DNA from: CALCKU01 sp964607445
GTDB taxonomy: Bacteria > Pseudomonadota > Alphaproteobacteria > Caulobacterales > Maricaulaceae
NCBI GenBank assembly: GCA_964607445.1
Contig: CAZSKN010000006.1
Location: 1 to 64,000, forward strand
DNA length: 64,000 nt
Direction: 5' to 3'
Positions 45,952-55,442 of the stretch are shown piece by piece. The notes under the pieces were generated by a model. That model worked only from the letters and a program-made list of their open reading frames with translations. It did not search any database and was not told the origin of the DNA. How positions within the stretch are numbered: position 1 is the stretch's first letter; every line of letters starts with the position of its first letter. A program made the position numbers and the translations under genes.

Positions 45952-48173
45952 GTCGTGCGGGCCGCTCTTTTAAAGGTGAACAGATAAGAACTAAAATCAC
46001 CCTTTTCCATATAGCGAACTTTATCATTGACTTGCCCGGTCGCCACGTAAGGTAATGGCATGCCATTTTGCATCAAAGCATCCCCGGCATAGCGGGCACC
46101 GTCCTCGACAAGCATATAATCCGCACCACTATCAAGTCCAACCATTCTCGCGCGGCGAAACGGCTGGTTCGGCGCAGCCAATATATGAAAATAAGCAAGA
46201 TAAACACTATGGCCATCCCGACTCGTATATTGCCAACAGACTTGATTGTCGGATTTGATCAAACGATCAAACCGTCCCCCGACCATATCAGGCGCGCTCG
46301 ATTTGGCGAATGCCATCAAGGCCGTTAACTCTTCCTCATTTTCCACGATATCGGCCTCGTTTAAGGAAATACCTCGCGCGGCACAGAAAGCCCCCGCATT
46401 AAACCGTGTCTTGATTGAACTTAGACGTCCATTTTGATGGTTAGGAGAAGGTCCGATATAGGCCGCGGTTACATCGAGCGGGAAAAGATAGGAACAGCCA
46501 TTAATAATATCCAATCGACCAATCGGGTCACACATATCGCTGGTCCAGTTTTGCGCCATGTAATGTAGCATGCCAAGATCGAAACGGTTACCTCCACTTG
46601 CACAATTCTCGAAAAGAACATTTGGGTATTTTGTCGTTAAGCGCCTAAGAAGATCATAGAGCCCTAAAATATACCTATGGGAAACCTCTCTTTGCCTGTT
46701 TTTAGGCAAGCCAGCCGAACCGACCTCGGTCATATTCCTATTCATATCCCACTTGACATAATCAATATCACCGCACAACAGAATATCGTCAATTTGGCTA
46801 TACAGATAATCTATCACTTCAGGGCGAGATAAATCCAGCGTCAGTTGATTGCGCCCTAAAGAGGGCTTGCGCCCCGGAACATGTAATATCCAGTCAGGAT
46901 GATCATTAAACAATTTGCTTTTAGGGTTGACCATTTCAGGTTCAAACCAGATACCGAATTTAAGCCCTTTGGCTTTCACTTTCGCTGCAAGTGAGGGAAT
47001 GCCAGACGGAAATCTTTCCCGGTCGGCTGTCCAGTCTCCCAGTGACGAAGTATCATCACGCCGACCTTCAAACCATCCATCATCTAACACCAGCATGTCG
47101 ACGCCAATGTCTTTGGCTTTATCGGCAAGGTGCAAGACCTTGTCTTCATCAACATCGAAATAAGCCGCTTCCCATGTATTGAGATAGGTAGGTCTAGGCA
47201 CATGCCTAAATGCTTCTGGAGACACTTTATCGCTGATAAATTCGTGCCACATATGGCTCATGGAGCGAAGTCCCTTATCAGCGTAAACATGCAAGGCTTC
47301 TGGGGTACAGAATTTTTTACCAGGCTTTAAGCGCCAATGGAAGTTGAACGGGTTTATACCGGCGAGCAATCTGACATCTTCAAATTCTCCCTTTTCAACA
47401 CTCAGCGCAAAATTACCGCTATAGATAAGGGTGGTGGCATGAACACGACCAAATTCTTCTGTCGTGCCTTTTTGCATAATGGCTATGAACGGATTATGCG
47501 CCGCGCTTGATGTACCCCGGGCGGAGTCAACGACGAAACGCCCTTTTGGCACTTCGATACGCTCTTCATTAAATTCACGCGACCACGTCCCATGTAAATG
47601 TAAAATTTCGTAATCATGGGGCGGTAGATCAAGCGCCGAACTAAAAGCATGTTGAAGTTGGAGTTCTTTATCGCCCTTGTTTTTAAATTTAGCCGAGCGG
47701 ATGAGCACGCCGTAATCTTGATAGATCGTATAATAAAGCTCGACATCAAGCTTATGCAGCGGGTCTTCTAGCGTGACGATCAAGGTTTCACTATTTCCGC
47801 CTCGCGCAGAGGGTAGTTTTTTAAGGCGTGGTTTTTCTTTGACAATTTTATATTTTTTATAATGCAAGGAAAACACTGTATTTCCGTCTGAATTACGACC
47901 ATGCAGGGCTGGAAAACGGTAATCAGATGTCCCAAAACTCGGAAATTCCTGCGGTGTATCAGAAAGACTAAAATAGGGGTCTCCCTGAAAATTTGAGGCG
48001 ACTTCACGTTGCGTTCGTAAATGGTGTACAGCCACATTTAACGGGTCAGTTAAAGGCCCGCCGTAATGAAGGTGTTCTAAAATCCCTTCAGGGGAAGCCC
48101 GGAAAACATAGGAAAAAGTTTTATTTGTCAGCGCGAAGACTTTATCTTCGGAAACTGTAATCATAGACGGCAT
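45948..48173 (-). CDS. alpha-galactosidase, glycoside hydrolase family 36
   Basis: A 741-residue GH36 enzyme. The N-terminal beta-sandwich is followed by the barrel with LVLDDGWFEGRRDD, FGIWFEPEMVNP, the nucleophile aspartate in DYVKWDMNRNMTE and the acid/base aspartate in SDMCDPIGRLDI. No signal peptide is present. It hydrolyses alpha-1,6-linked galactose from raffinose-type sugars or galactomannan fragments. It is 130 bases downstream of the TonB receptor, after a terminator-like hairpin, so expression may be partly attenuated. Translation is coupled to GH42. Confidence 0.95.
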   Translation of the reverse strand: MPSMITVSEDKVFALTNKTFSYVFRASPEGILEHLHYGGPLTDPLNVAVHHLRTQREVASNFQGDPYFSLSDTPQEFPSFGTSDYRFPALHGRNSDGNTVFSLHYKKYKIVKEKPRLKKLPSARGGNSETLIVTLEDPLHKLDVELYYTIYQDYGVLIRSAKFKNKGDKELQLQHAFSSALDLPPHDYEILHLHGTWSREFNEERIEVPKGRFVVDSARGTSSAAHNPFIAIMQKGTTEEFGRVHATTLIYSGNFALSVEKGEFEDVRLLAGINPFNFHWRLKPGKKFCTPEALHVYADKGLRSMSHMWHEFISDKVSPEAFRHVPRPTYLNTWEAAYFDVDEDKVLHLADKAKDIGVDMLVLDDGWFEGRRDDTSSLGDWTADRERFPSGIPSLAAKVKAKGLKFGIWFEPEMVNPKSKLFNDHPDWILHVPGRKPSLGRNQLTLDLSRPEVIDYLYSQIDDILLCGDIDYVKWDMNRNMTEVGSAGLPKNRQREVSHRYILGLYDLLRRLTTKYPNVLFENCASGGNRFDLGMLHYMAQNWTSDMCDPIGRLDIINGCSYLFPLDVTAAYIGPSPNHQNGRLSSIKTRFNAGAFCAARGISLNEADIVENEEELTALMAFAKSSAPDMVGGRFDRLIKSDNQVCWQYTSRDGHSVYLAYFHILAAPNQPFRRARMVGLDSGADYMLVEDGARYAGDALMQNGMPLPYVATGQVNDKVRYMEKGDFSSYLFTFKRAARTT

Positions 48174-48250
48174 TATCTACCACCTCCAGCACTTGAAACT
48201 TATCGCTTGAGCGTAACGCGTTAAACGCGAACTCGGATATATATTTGAGA

Positions 48251-48282
48251 ATAAAAAAGGCCGCTGCAATCTACAGCGGCCT
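48251..48282 (-). terminator. intrinsic terminator after the galactoside TonB receptor
   Basis: On the minus strand a perfect 9-bp stem AGGCCGCTG/CAGCGGCCT (48274-48282 and 48258-48266) with a 7-base loop is followed at once by a run of T (48253-48257). It lies 22 bases after the receptor stop, inside what is otherwise one operon. Partial readthrough would give more receptor than enzyme mRNA. Confidence 0.85.
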
Positions 48283-48303
48283 CTTAAACGTTTGAGGTTA
48301 GAT

Positions 48304-51150
48304 TTAGAATTTACCGCGCACACCGAGTGTGAAGCGGCTACCGGTATCTTCAAATGTCAGGAACCGATTTCTAAAGCGTGAGAAATCCCGTGTATCTGCA
48401 TCAAAGACATTAATGCCTTCAGCGAAAACTTGGAACTGCTCATTAATTTCATAAGCAGCCGAGAAATCAAACTGACCGAATGATTCACGTTCGCGTGGCT
48501 CACCCTGATCAGAAGACGCCTGAACAAGGAACTCGTCTCTGAAGTTATAGGCAATACGCGCTTGCCATGGGCCTTGCTCATAGAACACATTTGCGTTCAA
48601 TGAGTGCGGAGACAGGCCGTTATAGTCAAGATCAGCGATAGTAGATCCAAGAGCCCGATCGATATTAGATGTGACATAAGTATAGTTCACACCTGCACCA
48701 AAGCCATTATCAAAGCCTTTTTGCAGAGCCACTTCAAGACCCGTAATACTGCCGGTTTCACCATTCCGTGTCCGCGTATCGAGAAAGTCTACATTTAAAA
48801 CTTCGTCCACAGTGCGTCCGCCGTTACCCGCAGGGAAAACAATCGGCGTAGATACCGGCAAAGTCGCGGATTCTAGGAAGTTCGAAAAGGACTTATGGAA
48901 AGCCGATAAACCAAAGAAGCTGATATCATCAATATACCATTCGAAGGCTGCATCATAATTGGTAGATTCAAATGCTTCGAGATTTGGGTTCCCACCACTC
49001 GAAATCGGCGCATTAGATCGTCCACCAAATGAGTTATTCACACCTAATGATGTCAAAGTTGGACGTGTCAAAGTTTCAGACACGGCAAATCTCAACACAG
49101 TATCTTCACTGGTCTCCAGCTTTAAATTCGCAGAGGGTAAGAAAGATGTATAGCTATTGTCTACACGCACATTTGTTGTGGGCCCGAATTGGAAGACAAG
49201 CTGTGTATCGCCCGGTGATTCACGAATATCCAGTACGGGCTGGTCAACACCAAATGAACTTGTATCTGTTTCTGCAATTCTAAAGCCGATATTTGCTGAC
49301 CATGGTAATTCACCTCCAAAGTCACCTTCCCAAGCTGTATTCACGAAGAAAGACGTAACAGTTTCTTCAACACGGAAACTGGCACCTGGATTAATATCAG
49401 GTGTGAAGAAACCGAATATAGAATCACCCGCAGCATTCCGACGTGCAATCAAATCAGCCGCCGGCAGGCTACCCGTACGTGCAGGATCATTAATGGCCGC
49501 GTCAGAGTTCAACTGTGCGAAGGCATCTTCAAACGTAGCTGTCAAGAAGTTAACGGGAATACGATCACTTCCATCCACGCCGCTCAGGAACCCGTCTAAA
49601 TTGACTTGAGTCAGGATATTGTCATCAAAATCGACAGTATATCCACAGAAGGCACAGAAGATACCGCCACCTTGGGTTGGAGAGAAATTATCAAAAACAT
49701 TCTCTAATTTTTCCCGATCAGAAAAAGCTGCGCCGAATGAAACGGTTGCTAATGGTCCTTTATCAACATCCCAATCACCGCCAACTTTATATTCGAAAAT
49801 ATCATCTTCGACTTGTGAGCGCGCCACATTAACAAAGTGAAGTCGCTGGATTGATGTATCCTGCGCCCCAACAATATTTGTCAACGTTGTAATTTCGGCA
49901 TCATCAGGCAACTGAATCAGTGGAGATTGTGGTGCCAAGGCGCCCAAAACAACAAATGGGTTTGTACCATCACGTGTCGCATTCGATACAGACACATCAA
50001 CATTGAAACTTAAGTTCTCACGAACATCCCACTCTAAGTTACCCCCTATAAGATAAGTCTCAGCCAATCGATTCGCTGATGTCAGTACATTATCATTTTG
50101 AGACAGACCCACACTACCCGCAATCAAAGGATTGCGGTTTTGGAAATCTATACTCGGGCGGCTAAATGAGGTTACAGTGCCATTTGCATCAATTTGAGGA
50201 TTGATAAATGGAGGGCTGAAAAAGCCAGAAAATTGCGTGTCAAATGATTCAACATCAAAGCGGGAATACAATCCGTCCACCGTCAATCGTATATCGTCAC
50301 GCGGTTCGAATTGCGCCGTACCATTTAATGTGATCCGTTCGCGGTCTTGAACATCGCGACTGACAATCGCCTGTTGTTGCACACGGGCATTTGCCGGAAG
50401 ACTGCCAATATCTGCAGGTGTTAACCCACTCGCCGTTTCAGGCGCATTCACGAAAGCGTCACCTCCACGTGCGTTAAATCCATTAGTCAGCACACGATCA
50501 CGTTGTGAGCTGCGATCAGAATAAGAAATACCTGCGTTTAATCCGAATGTTCCATCTTCATTGACCCAATTACCGACAATAGATCCTTCTGGGCTAACTT
50601 CTTCGCGAAGTGTATCGTAAGTCCCTGAAACAGAAGCCGTAATTGAATTTCCACTCTGCTCAAGCGGACGCGCCGTTACGATATTAACGTTCGCGCCAAT
50701 GCCCCCTGATTGCAGATGGGGAGATGAGGTTTTAAATACTTCAGCCCGCTGGATAATGTCGGACGATATTACATCGAATGAGAACTCACGTCCTTCGTTA
50801 TCTGTAGCAAGAGTACGGCCATTTAAAGTGACGACGTTAAATTCTGGCCCTAGACCTCTGACTGTAATGAACTGGCCTTCACCGCCTGATCTATCAATGG
50901 CAACACCTGTTATACGCTGTAAGCTTTCAGCGATATTTGTATCAGGAAATTTACCAACATCTTCAGCCGTAATCGCATCAACGATTTGACTGGAATCACG
51001 TTTCACGTCCAAAGATTGCTTCAAACTACTCCGAATACCTGTAACGATAACTTCGTCCTCAGGCACACTCTGGGCCATAGCGGGCAGCGAAGCTACCATT
51101 GCAGCGGCACCCACGCTGCAAATTAAAATATTCTTACGACTAAATTTCAT
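48304..51150 (-). CDS. TonB-dependent receptor (Caulobacter-type), probable galactoside importer
   Basis: A 948-residue outer-membrane receptor. It has a signal peptide ending AMAQS, the TonB box region DEVIVTGIRSSLKQSLDVKR, and the plug FPDTNIAESLQRITGVAIDR and QFITVRGLGPEFNVVTLNGR, which define the large carbohydrate-type receptors of Caulobacter and relatives. The long barrel ends LGVRGKF with a terminal aromatic residue. It starts at ATG 51150 after AAAGGGAGAG. Its place before GH36, GH42 and the symporter suggests it takes up galactose-containing oligosaccharides. Confidence 0.95.
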   Translation of the reverse strand: MKFSRKNILICSVGAAAMVASLPAMAQSVPEDEVIVTGIRSSLKQSLDVKRDSSQIVDAITAEDVGKFPDTNIAESLQRITGVAIDRSGGEGQFITVRGLGPEFNVVTLNGRTLATDNEGREFSFDVISSDIIQRAEVFKTSSPHLQSGGIGANVNIVTARPLEQSGNSITASVSGTYDTLREEVSPEGSIVGNWVNEDGTFGLNAGISYSDRSSQRDRVLTNGFNARGGDAFVNAPETASGLTPADIGSLPANARVQQQAIVSRDVQDRERITLNGTAQFEPRDDIRLTVDGLYSRFDVESFDTQFSGFFSPPFINPQIDANGTVTSFSRPSIDFQNRNPLIAGSVGLSQNDNVLTSANRLAETYLIGGNLEWDVRENLSFNVDVSVSNATRDGTNPFVVLGALAPQSPLIQLPDDAEITTLTNIVGAQDTSIQRLHFVNVARSQVEDDIFEYKVGGDWDVDKGPLATVSFGAAFSDREKLENVFDNFSPTQGGGIFCAFCGYTVDFDDNILTQVNLDGFLSGVDGSDRIPVNFLTATFEDAFAQLNSDAAINDPARTGSLPAADLIARRNAAGDSIFGFFTPDINPGASFRVEETVTSFFVNTAWEGDFGGELPWSANIGFRIAETDTSSFGVDQPVLDIRESPGDTQLVFQFGPTTNVRVDNSYTSFLPSANLKLETSEDTVLRFAVSETLTRPTLTSLGVNNSFGGRSNAPISSGGNPNLEAFESTNYDAAFEWYIDDISFFGLSAFHKSFSNFLESATLPVSTPIVFPAGNGGRTVDEVLNVDFLDTRTRNGETGSITGLEVALQKGFDNGFGAGVNYTYVTSNIDRALGSTIADLDYNGLSPHSLNANVFYEQGPWQARIAYNFRDEFLVQASSDQGEPRERESFGQFDFSAAYEINEQFQVFAEGINVFDADTRDFSRFRNRFLTFEDTGSRFTLGVRGKF

Positions 51151-51199
51151 GATTATCTCTCCCTTTTATTAAAGACTCTTATTCGAACTCGTTGACGAC

Positions 51200-51225
51200 A
51201 TTATATTGGGAATACAAGGGGTCAA
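51200..51225 (-). promoter_or_regulatory. candidate promoter of the galactoside receptor
   Basis: On the minus strand, TTGACC (51220-51225) and TATAAT (51200-51205) are separated by 14 bases. Caulobacter-type housekeeping promoters have shorter spacers than those of E. coli, so this is acceptable. Transcription would start about 45 bases before ATG 51150. The -35 lies within a small inverted repeat (AGGGG/CCCCT, 51217-51231), directly downstream of a GlpR-like site. Confidence 0.45.
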
Positions 51226-51231
51226 GCCCCT

Positions 51232-51250
51232 AAATGTTCTTTTTCGAAAA
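51232..51250. promoter_or_regulatory. GlpR/DeoR-like operator before the TonB receptor
   Basis: AAATGTTCTTTTTCGAAAA at 51232-51250 matches the site before galT (52197-52215) in 18 of 19 positions. The TTC(G/T)-TTTT-CGAA core resembles sites bound by GlpR-type DeoR-family repressors. It lies just upstream of the proposed -35. A second half-copy TGTTCTTTT follows at about 51253-51261, before a TTGTG/CACAA repeat. Confidence 0.6.
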
Positions 51251-51305
51251 TTGTGTTCTTTTCACAACACTTTCAATCAAATACAATTTCTTAACTAAAA
51301 ACAGA

Positions 51306-52085
51306 TCAATTTCCAATATCGGCCACACAAATATCAACGTCTTGCGCATTGCAAATATCGACAAAATGCATATCTAAGGCACTATCGGTCACGATTACGT
51401 CCAGATCGCTAATGTGCCCGACACGCTGCATGGCTCTGCGCCCAAATTTAAGATGATCAGCGACCATAATAATTTTTTGTGAATTTTTTAGAATCGTTTT
51501 GGCCGTCTTGACCTCGTTCGGGTCATATTCAAGTAAAGTCCCGTCTTCATCAATTCCGCTAACGCCCACAATACCGATATCCATACGGAAATCACTAATG
51601 AAGTCTTCTGTTGATGCCCCCGTGATACCTCCATCACTATGACGCACCTGTCCGCAAGCCACAATTATACGAAAAGTTTCATTACGTGTTAATATTTGTG
51701 CAACATGCAGATTATTTGTGAAAATATGTAATCTTTCATGCGAGAGCAAGGCTTCGGCGATAACCTCAATGGTCGTCCCTGTGCTTAAAAATATCGAGGC
51801 TCCATTGGGTATAAGAGCCGCCGTGGCCGTCGCTATTTTACGTTTGGCTTCAACACCTGTTTGCAATCGCGCCTTATAAGGCGGGTTTTCAGCGCTCTTG
51901 ACCTGCCCGGCTCCGCCATGAAAACGGGTAAGAAGCCCGTGGACACTCAGTTCATTCAAATCGCGTCTAATCGTCTGTGGCGTGACCTCAAATTTGCTTA
52001 CCATGGCCTCTGTCGCCACAAATCCGTAATCCTCGACCATATCAAGAATAGACGATTGGCGTTTAGAAGGTAAAAAATTTGTCAT
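51306..52085 (-). CDS. DeoR/GlpR-family transcriptional repressor
   Basis: About 259 residues from ATG 52085, the usual family length. The open frame continues 61 codons upstream to 52268, across galT's promoter and start, and this extension has no family similarity, so it is rejected. The N-terminal winged helix is PSKRQSSILDMVEDYGFVAT and VTPQTIRRDLNELSVHGLL; the C-terminal sugar-phosphate sensor has FLSTGTTIEVIAEALL and IGIVGVSGIDEDGTL. Lying between galT and the galactoside receptor, it probably represses both arms until a galactose-derived phosphate binds. Confidence 0.9.
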   Translation of the reverse strand: MTNFLPSKRQSSILDMVEDYGFVATEAMVSKFEVTPQTIRRDLNELSVHGLLTRFHGGAGQVKSAENPPYKARLQTGVEAKRKIATATAALIPNGASIFLSTGTTIEVIAEALLSHERLHIFTNNLHVAQILTRNETFRIIVACGQVRHSDGGITGASTEDFISDFRMDIGIVGVSGIDEDGTLLEYDPNEVKTAKTILKNSQKIIMVADHLKFGRRAMQRVGHISDLDVIVTDSALDMHFVDICNAQDVDICVADIGN

Positions 52086-52196
52086 ATGGCCGCTATAACA
52101 GAGCCAGTGCTTTAATAAAAGCCAAGCACGTATATTTGCGGCCCGTCTAAAAGAAATTGCATTTTTTTCTAGCCATTCACGGCTTCTAGGGTTACG

Positions 52197-52215
52197 AAAT
52201 GTTCGTTTTCGAAAA
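52197..52215. promoter_or_regulatory. GlpR/DeoR-like operator before galT
   Basis: AAATGTTCGTTTTCGAAAA at 52197-52215 contains TTCG-TTTT-CGAA and a 12-bp palindrome (52205-52216). It is nearly identical to the site at 51232-51250. It ends 14 bases before the galT ATG, so a bound repressor would block transcription start or early elongation of galTKE. Confidence 0.65.
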
Positions 52216-52229
52216 CCCTTGAGGCAATA

Positions 52230-53351
52230 ATGGCAAAAATCGCCACTCAAAATCAGGATAAAAGTCATTTAATTGATACGTCCACAACTCTGCCACAAAA
52301 AATCGGGGGTAAGACTGTTTATAGAAGACAGTTTACGAAACGTGATGGGCGAGACATATTTTTTTATGGCTACCAGCCCCACAATCTCACCAACTTAAAA
52401 CAAATGGGAGGAGAGGTTGCCAAAGGCGGTGAATTGCGGTGGCACCCTATACGGCAAGAATGGAATGTCTACGCCCCGCATAGACAAAACCGGACATTTA
52501 AACCCTCAAACGCCGATGATCCTCTCGCACCGTCGCGCCCTGATGGCCCGATGACGGAAATTCCTTTCACCGATTTTGAACTGGCTATTTTTGAAAATAA
52601 ATTCACAAGCCTACACGCCGAAGCCCCCTCCCCCCTATATGTACCGGCGCTTGATATGGCCCGCGCCAAAGGACGCTGCGATGTTGTTGTCTATACCCCT
52701 GAACCCAGCGGCAATCTATCGACTATTGGTCAAGCTAAACGCCGCCTTCTCGTCGAAAGTTGGATTGACCGGTATCAGAACCTATTTGCAGAAGGCCATA
52801 AATTTGTAATACCATTTGAAAACAGGGGCGACGAGGTTGGTGTTACACTCCACCATCCGCATGGCCAAATTTATGCCTTCCCCTTTGTACCCAATGTTCA
52901 GAAGAAATCCGCACAAGCCTTTGCCAATGGCTATAATCTTTCAAAGGCGATAACTTTATATGAAGACGATTATCATGTTGCCCAAGCAGACGACATGATT
53001 GCCTTTTGTCCACCATATGCAAGATTCCCTTTCGAGGTCTGGATAGCCCCCCGTCAAAAACGGGCAGGCCTTTGGAATTTTACTGAATCCGAAAGGGACA
53101 GTTTTGCCGTCTTGCTAGGTGACGTTACCCGGCGATATGACGAATATTTCCAACGTCCAACGGCCTATATGTTATCGCTACATGCGGCACCTGTCGGGTC
53201 TGAGGATAGTTTTCACTTTACAGCACAATTCTATCCATTATTACGCGCGGCCAATCGCGTGAAATATCTCGCCTCTATTGAACAATCTACAGGTGTTTTT
53301 ACAGTTGACGTAATGCCAGAACGCGCTGCACAAATTCTTCGGAATATATAA
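52230..53351 (+). CDS. galT: galactose-1-phosphate uridylyltransferase
   Basis: A 373-residue HIT-superfamily enzyme. It has GELRWHPIRQEWNVYAPHRQ near the N-terminus and the active-site HPH motif in LHHPHGQIYAFPFVP, where the second histidine forms the uridylyl intermediate. FPFEVWIAPRQKRAGL and the late SLHAAPVG and HFTAQFYP histidine segments are also present. It exchanges UMP between UDP-glucose and galactose-1-phosphate in the Leloir pathway. GAGG precedes the ATG by 5 bases. It overlaps galK by one base and opens the galTKE operon. Confidence 0.94.
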   Translation: MAKIATQNQDKSHLIDTSTTLPQKIGGKTVYRRQFTKRDGRDIFFYGYQPHNLTNLKQMGGEVAKGGELRWHPIRQEWNVYAPHRQNRTFKPSNADDPLAPSRPDGPMTEIPFTDFELAIFENKFTSLHAEAPSPLYVPALDMARAKGRCDVVVYTPEPSGNLSTIGQAKRRLLVESWIDRYQNLFAEGHKFVIPFENRGDEVGVTLHHPHGQIYAFPFVPNVQKKSAQAFANGYNLSKAITLYEDDYHVAQADDMIAFCPPYARFPFEVWIAPRQKRAGLWNFTESERDSFAVLLGDVTRRYDEYFQRPTAYMLSLHAAPVGSEDSFHFTAQFYPLLRAANRVKYLASIEQSTGVFTVDVMPERAAQILRNI

Positions 53352-54415
53352 TGATTACACATATTTTCAAAGATAACTTTGGTTATGCACCAAAGCACGA
53401 CTTGTTTACGCCCGGACGGGTAAACCTTATTGGAGAGCATACGGATTATAATGGCGGCATGGTCTTACCCACGGCTATACAGCTAGGCCCCCACATTGCG
53501 CTCTCACCGCGTAGCGATAATGAAATCCATATTTATTCCGATAAATTTGAAACGATAGCGCACCGCACGCTTCAAGATAATTGCCAAGATACATGGTCGG
53601 ACTATATTACAGGTGCGGTTATTTATGCCAATCAAACCGGTTTACTTTCAGGCGGGGCAGATATTGCCGTGCAAACTTCCCTCCCTTTTGGAGCCGGACT
53701 TTCATCATCTGCAGCTATTATAGTGGGCATTTTGAAAATTGGACGGGACATTTCACATAGCACCATCAGTGATACAGATATAGCCGTCTTAGCGCGTCGC
53801 GTAGAAAATGACTTTATTGGTATGCCTTGTGGCATTATGGATCAAATGGCTGTGGCAATTGCCCGTCCGGGTCAGGCCTTGGCACTCGATACTGAAAGCC
53901 TCAAATTCGACCTCGTAGATCTTCCTACAGATTACCACATGGCGGTCATACATTCAGGCCAATTCAGGGCTTTAAGTGAAGGGCGATATAAAACACGAAA
54001 AGAAGAATGTGATATTATTAAAACTCAACTGGGTCGCACGGATATATGTAAAATTAGTGATGCAGAATTTAAAAGTTTAAGGAATCTACCTCGACACATT
54101 CAACGCCGGGCTAAACATTGTATGACCGAACATCGACGTACTGTATCGGCTATTGAGGCTCTACAAAATCACGACATTGACGCCTTTGGTCGCTACATGA
54201 TCGAAAGCCATATCTCTATGCGGGACGATTTTGAAAATACATTACCACAGCTTGATCGCTTGGTTGACGATGCCGTAGCGCTTGGCGCCAAAGGGGCCCG
54301 TATGACCGGGGGTGGATTTGGCGGGTGTATTGTTGCCTGTATTGAAACGAGCCAACAAGATAGGTGGGTAGACGAACTTTTAGCGCGCCACTCAGACGCC
54401 TTCTATGTTGCCTAG
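53351..54415 (+). CDS. galK: galactokinase
   Basis: A 354-residue GHMP kinase. The galactokinase signature is GRVNLIGEHTDYNGGMVLP, the ATP loop is SLPFGAGLSSSAAIIV, and the C-terminal GARMTGGGFGGCIVA completes the family set. It phosphorylates galactose released by the two galactosidases to galactose-1-phosphate in the cytoplasm. It starts on the galT stop codon and ends 8 bases before galE, so all three Leloir enzymes form one tight operon. Confidence 0.96.
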   Translation: MITHIFKDNFGYAPKHDLFTPGRVNLIGEHTDYNGGMVLPTAIQLGPHIALSPRSDNEIHIYSDKFETIAHRTLQDNCQDTWSDYITGAVIYANQTGLLSGGADIAVQTSLPFGAGLSSSAAIIVGILKIGRDISHSTISDTDIAVLARRVENDFIGMPCGIMDQMAVAIARPGQALALDTESLKFDLVDLPTDYHMAVIHSGQFRALSEGRYKTRKEECDIIKTQLGRTDICKISDAEFKSLRNLPRHIQRRAKHCMTEHRRTVSAIEALQNHDIDAFGRYMIESHISMRDDFENTLPQLDRLVDDAVALGAKGARMTGGGFGGCIVACIETSQQDRWVDELLARHSDAFYVA

Positions 54416-54423
54416 GATAAGTC

Positions 54424-55428
54424 ATGCGTACAAATAATCCAGATTTTACACATCAAGATTTTATTGTTGTCGGGGGTGCGGGCTATATTGGCAGCCATGT
54501 TTGTAAAACTTTACACAGTTTGGGCGGGCGCCCTATTGTATTTGATAATTTTTCTTCCGGTCATAAACATGCCGTTAAATGGGGACCATTTGTAGATGTC
54601 GATGTCTGCAATTTCAAAGCTTTAGAAACGGCCTTCAATGCCTATCCGCATGCAAATTATGTTATCCACCTAGCCAGTTCTATCGAGGTCGGCATTGGCG
54701 AAAAACACCCTGAAGCTTTTTATGAAAATAATGTTATCGGGGCATTCAACCTGCTTAGGGCCATGCGAAAAATAGGATTGGAACATTTGATTTTCTCATC
54801 CACTTGCGCGACATATGGCGAAACACAAAATATGCCGCTAACGGAATCTGAACCCCAATTACCCGTTAGCACCTATGGTAAAACCAAATTGGCAATTGAA
54901 CATATGATCCAGAGCTTTCACAAAGCTTATGGATTAAAATATGTCACTTTACGGTATTTCAATGCCTCGGGTGCGGACACAGAAGGTGACATCGGGGAGG
55001 AACATGAACCTGAAACACATTTAATTCCAAATGCTATATTTTCAGCCATGGGGCGCGGCTCTACTATGAAACTTTTCGGCACGGATTATGACACACCTGA
55101 CGGCACCTGTATTCGGGATTATATCCATGTTACAGATATCGCCATGGCGCATGTCAAAGCGATAGAGGCGTTTAAAAACGGGTTAAATACCGCAGAAGTC
55201 AATATTGGGACCGGGCAAGGCATCAGCAATTTGGAAATTTTAAAAACCATTGAACGCATCACGGGTTTGCCTTTGCCTTATATCTCGGCCCCGCGCCGCG
55301 AAGGAGATCTCACCCGGCTTTACGCCGATGCCTCATTAGCCAAAACCCAACTTGACTTTACCCCCGAACATTCAGATCTTGAAAATATTGTCAAAACTGC
55401 TTGGGATTTCCATAAGTCGAAAACCTAA
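54424..55428 (+). CDS. galE: UDP-glucose 4-epimerase
   Basis: A 334-residue extended SDR with GGAGYIGSHVCKTL (NAD binding), the catalytic Ser/Tyr/Lys in FSSTCATYGE and STYGKTKLAIE, and CIRDYIHVTDIA. It interconverts UDP-galactose and UDP-glucose. It is the last gene of galTKE. The start is GTCATGCG just after the galK stop. It converges with the DgkA-OpgB fusion gene across 14 bases. Confidence 0.95.
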   Translation: MRTNNPDFTHQDFIVVGGAGYIGSHVCKTLHSLGGRPIVFDNFSSGHKHAVKWGPFVDVDVCNFKALETAFNAYPHANYVIHLASSIEVGIGEKHPEAFYENNVIGAFNLLRAMRKIGLEHLIFSSTCATYGETQNMPLTESEPQLPVSTYGKTKLAIEHMIQSFHKAYGLKYVTLRYFNASGADTEGDIGEEHEPETHLIPNAIFSAMGRGSTMKLFGTDYDTPDGTCIRDYIHVTDIAMAHVKAIEAFKNGLNTAEVNIGTGQGISNLEILKTIERITGLPLPYISAPRREGDLTRLYADASLAKTQLDFTPEHSDLENIVKTAWDFHKSKT

Positions 55429-55442
55429 TCTCCTACCTTTTA

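Noticed and set aside
49157..49609. 150-codon plus-strand frame
   Set aside because: Antisense to the galactoside TonB receptor, no domain or ribosome site.
52086..52268. 61-codon N-terminal extension of the DeoR regulator
   Set aside because: Runs antisense across the galT start and operator, lacks family similarity, and gives a protein much longer than DeoR relatives; ATG 52085 restores the normal length.
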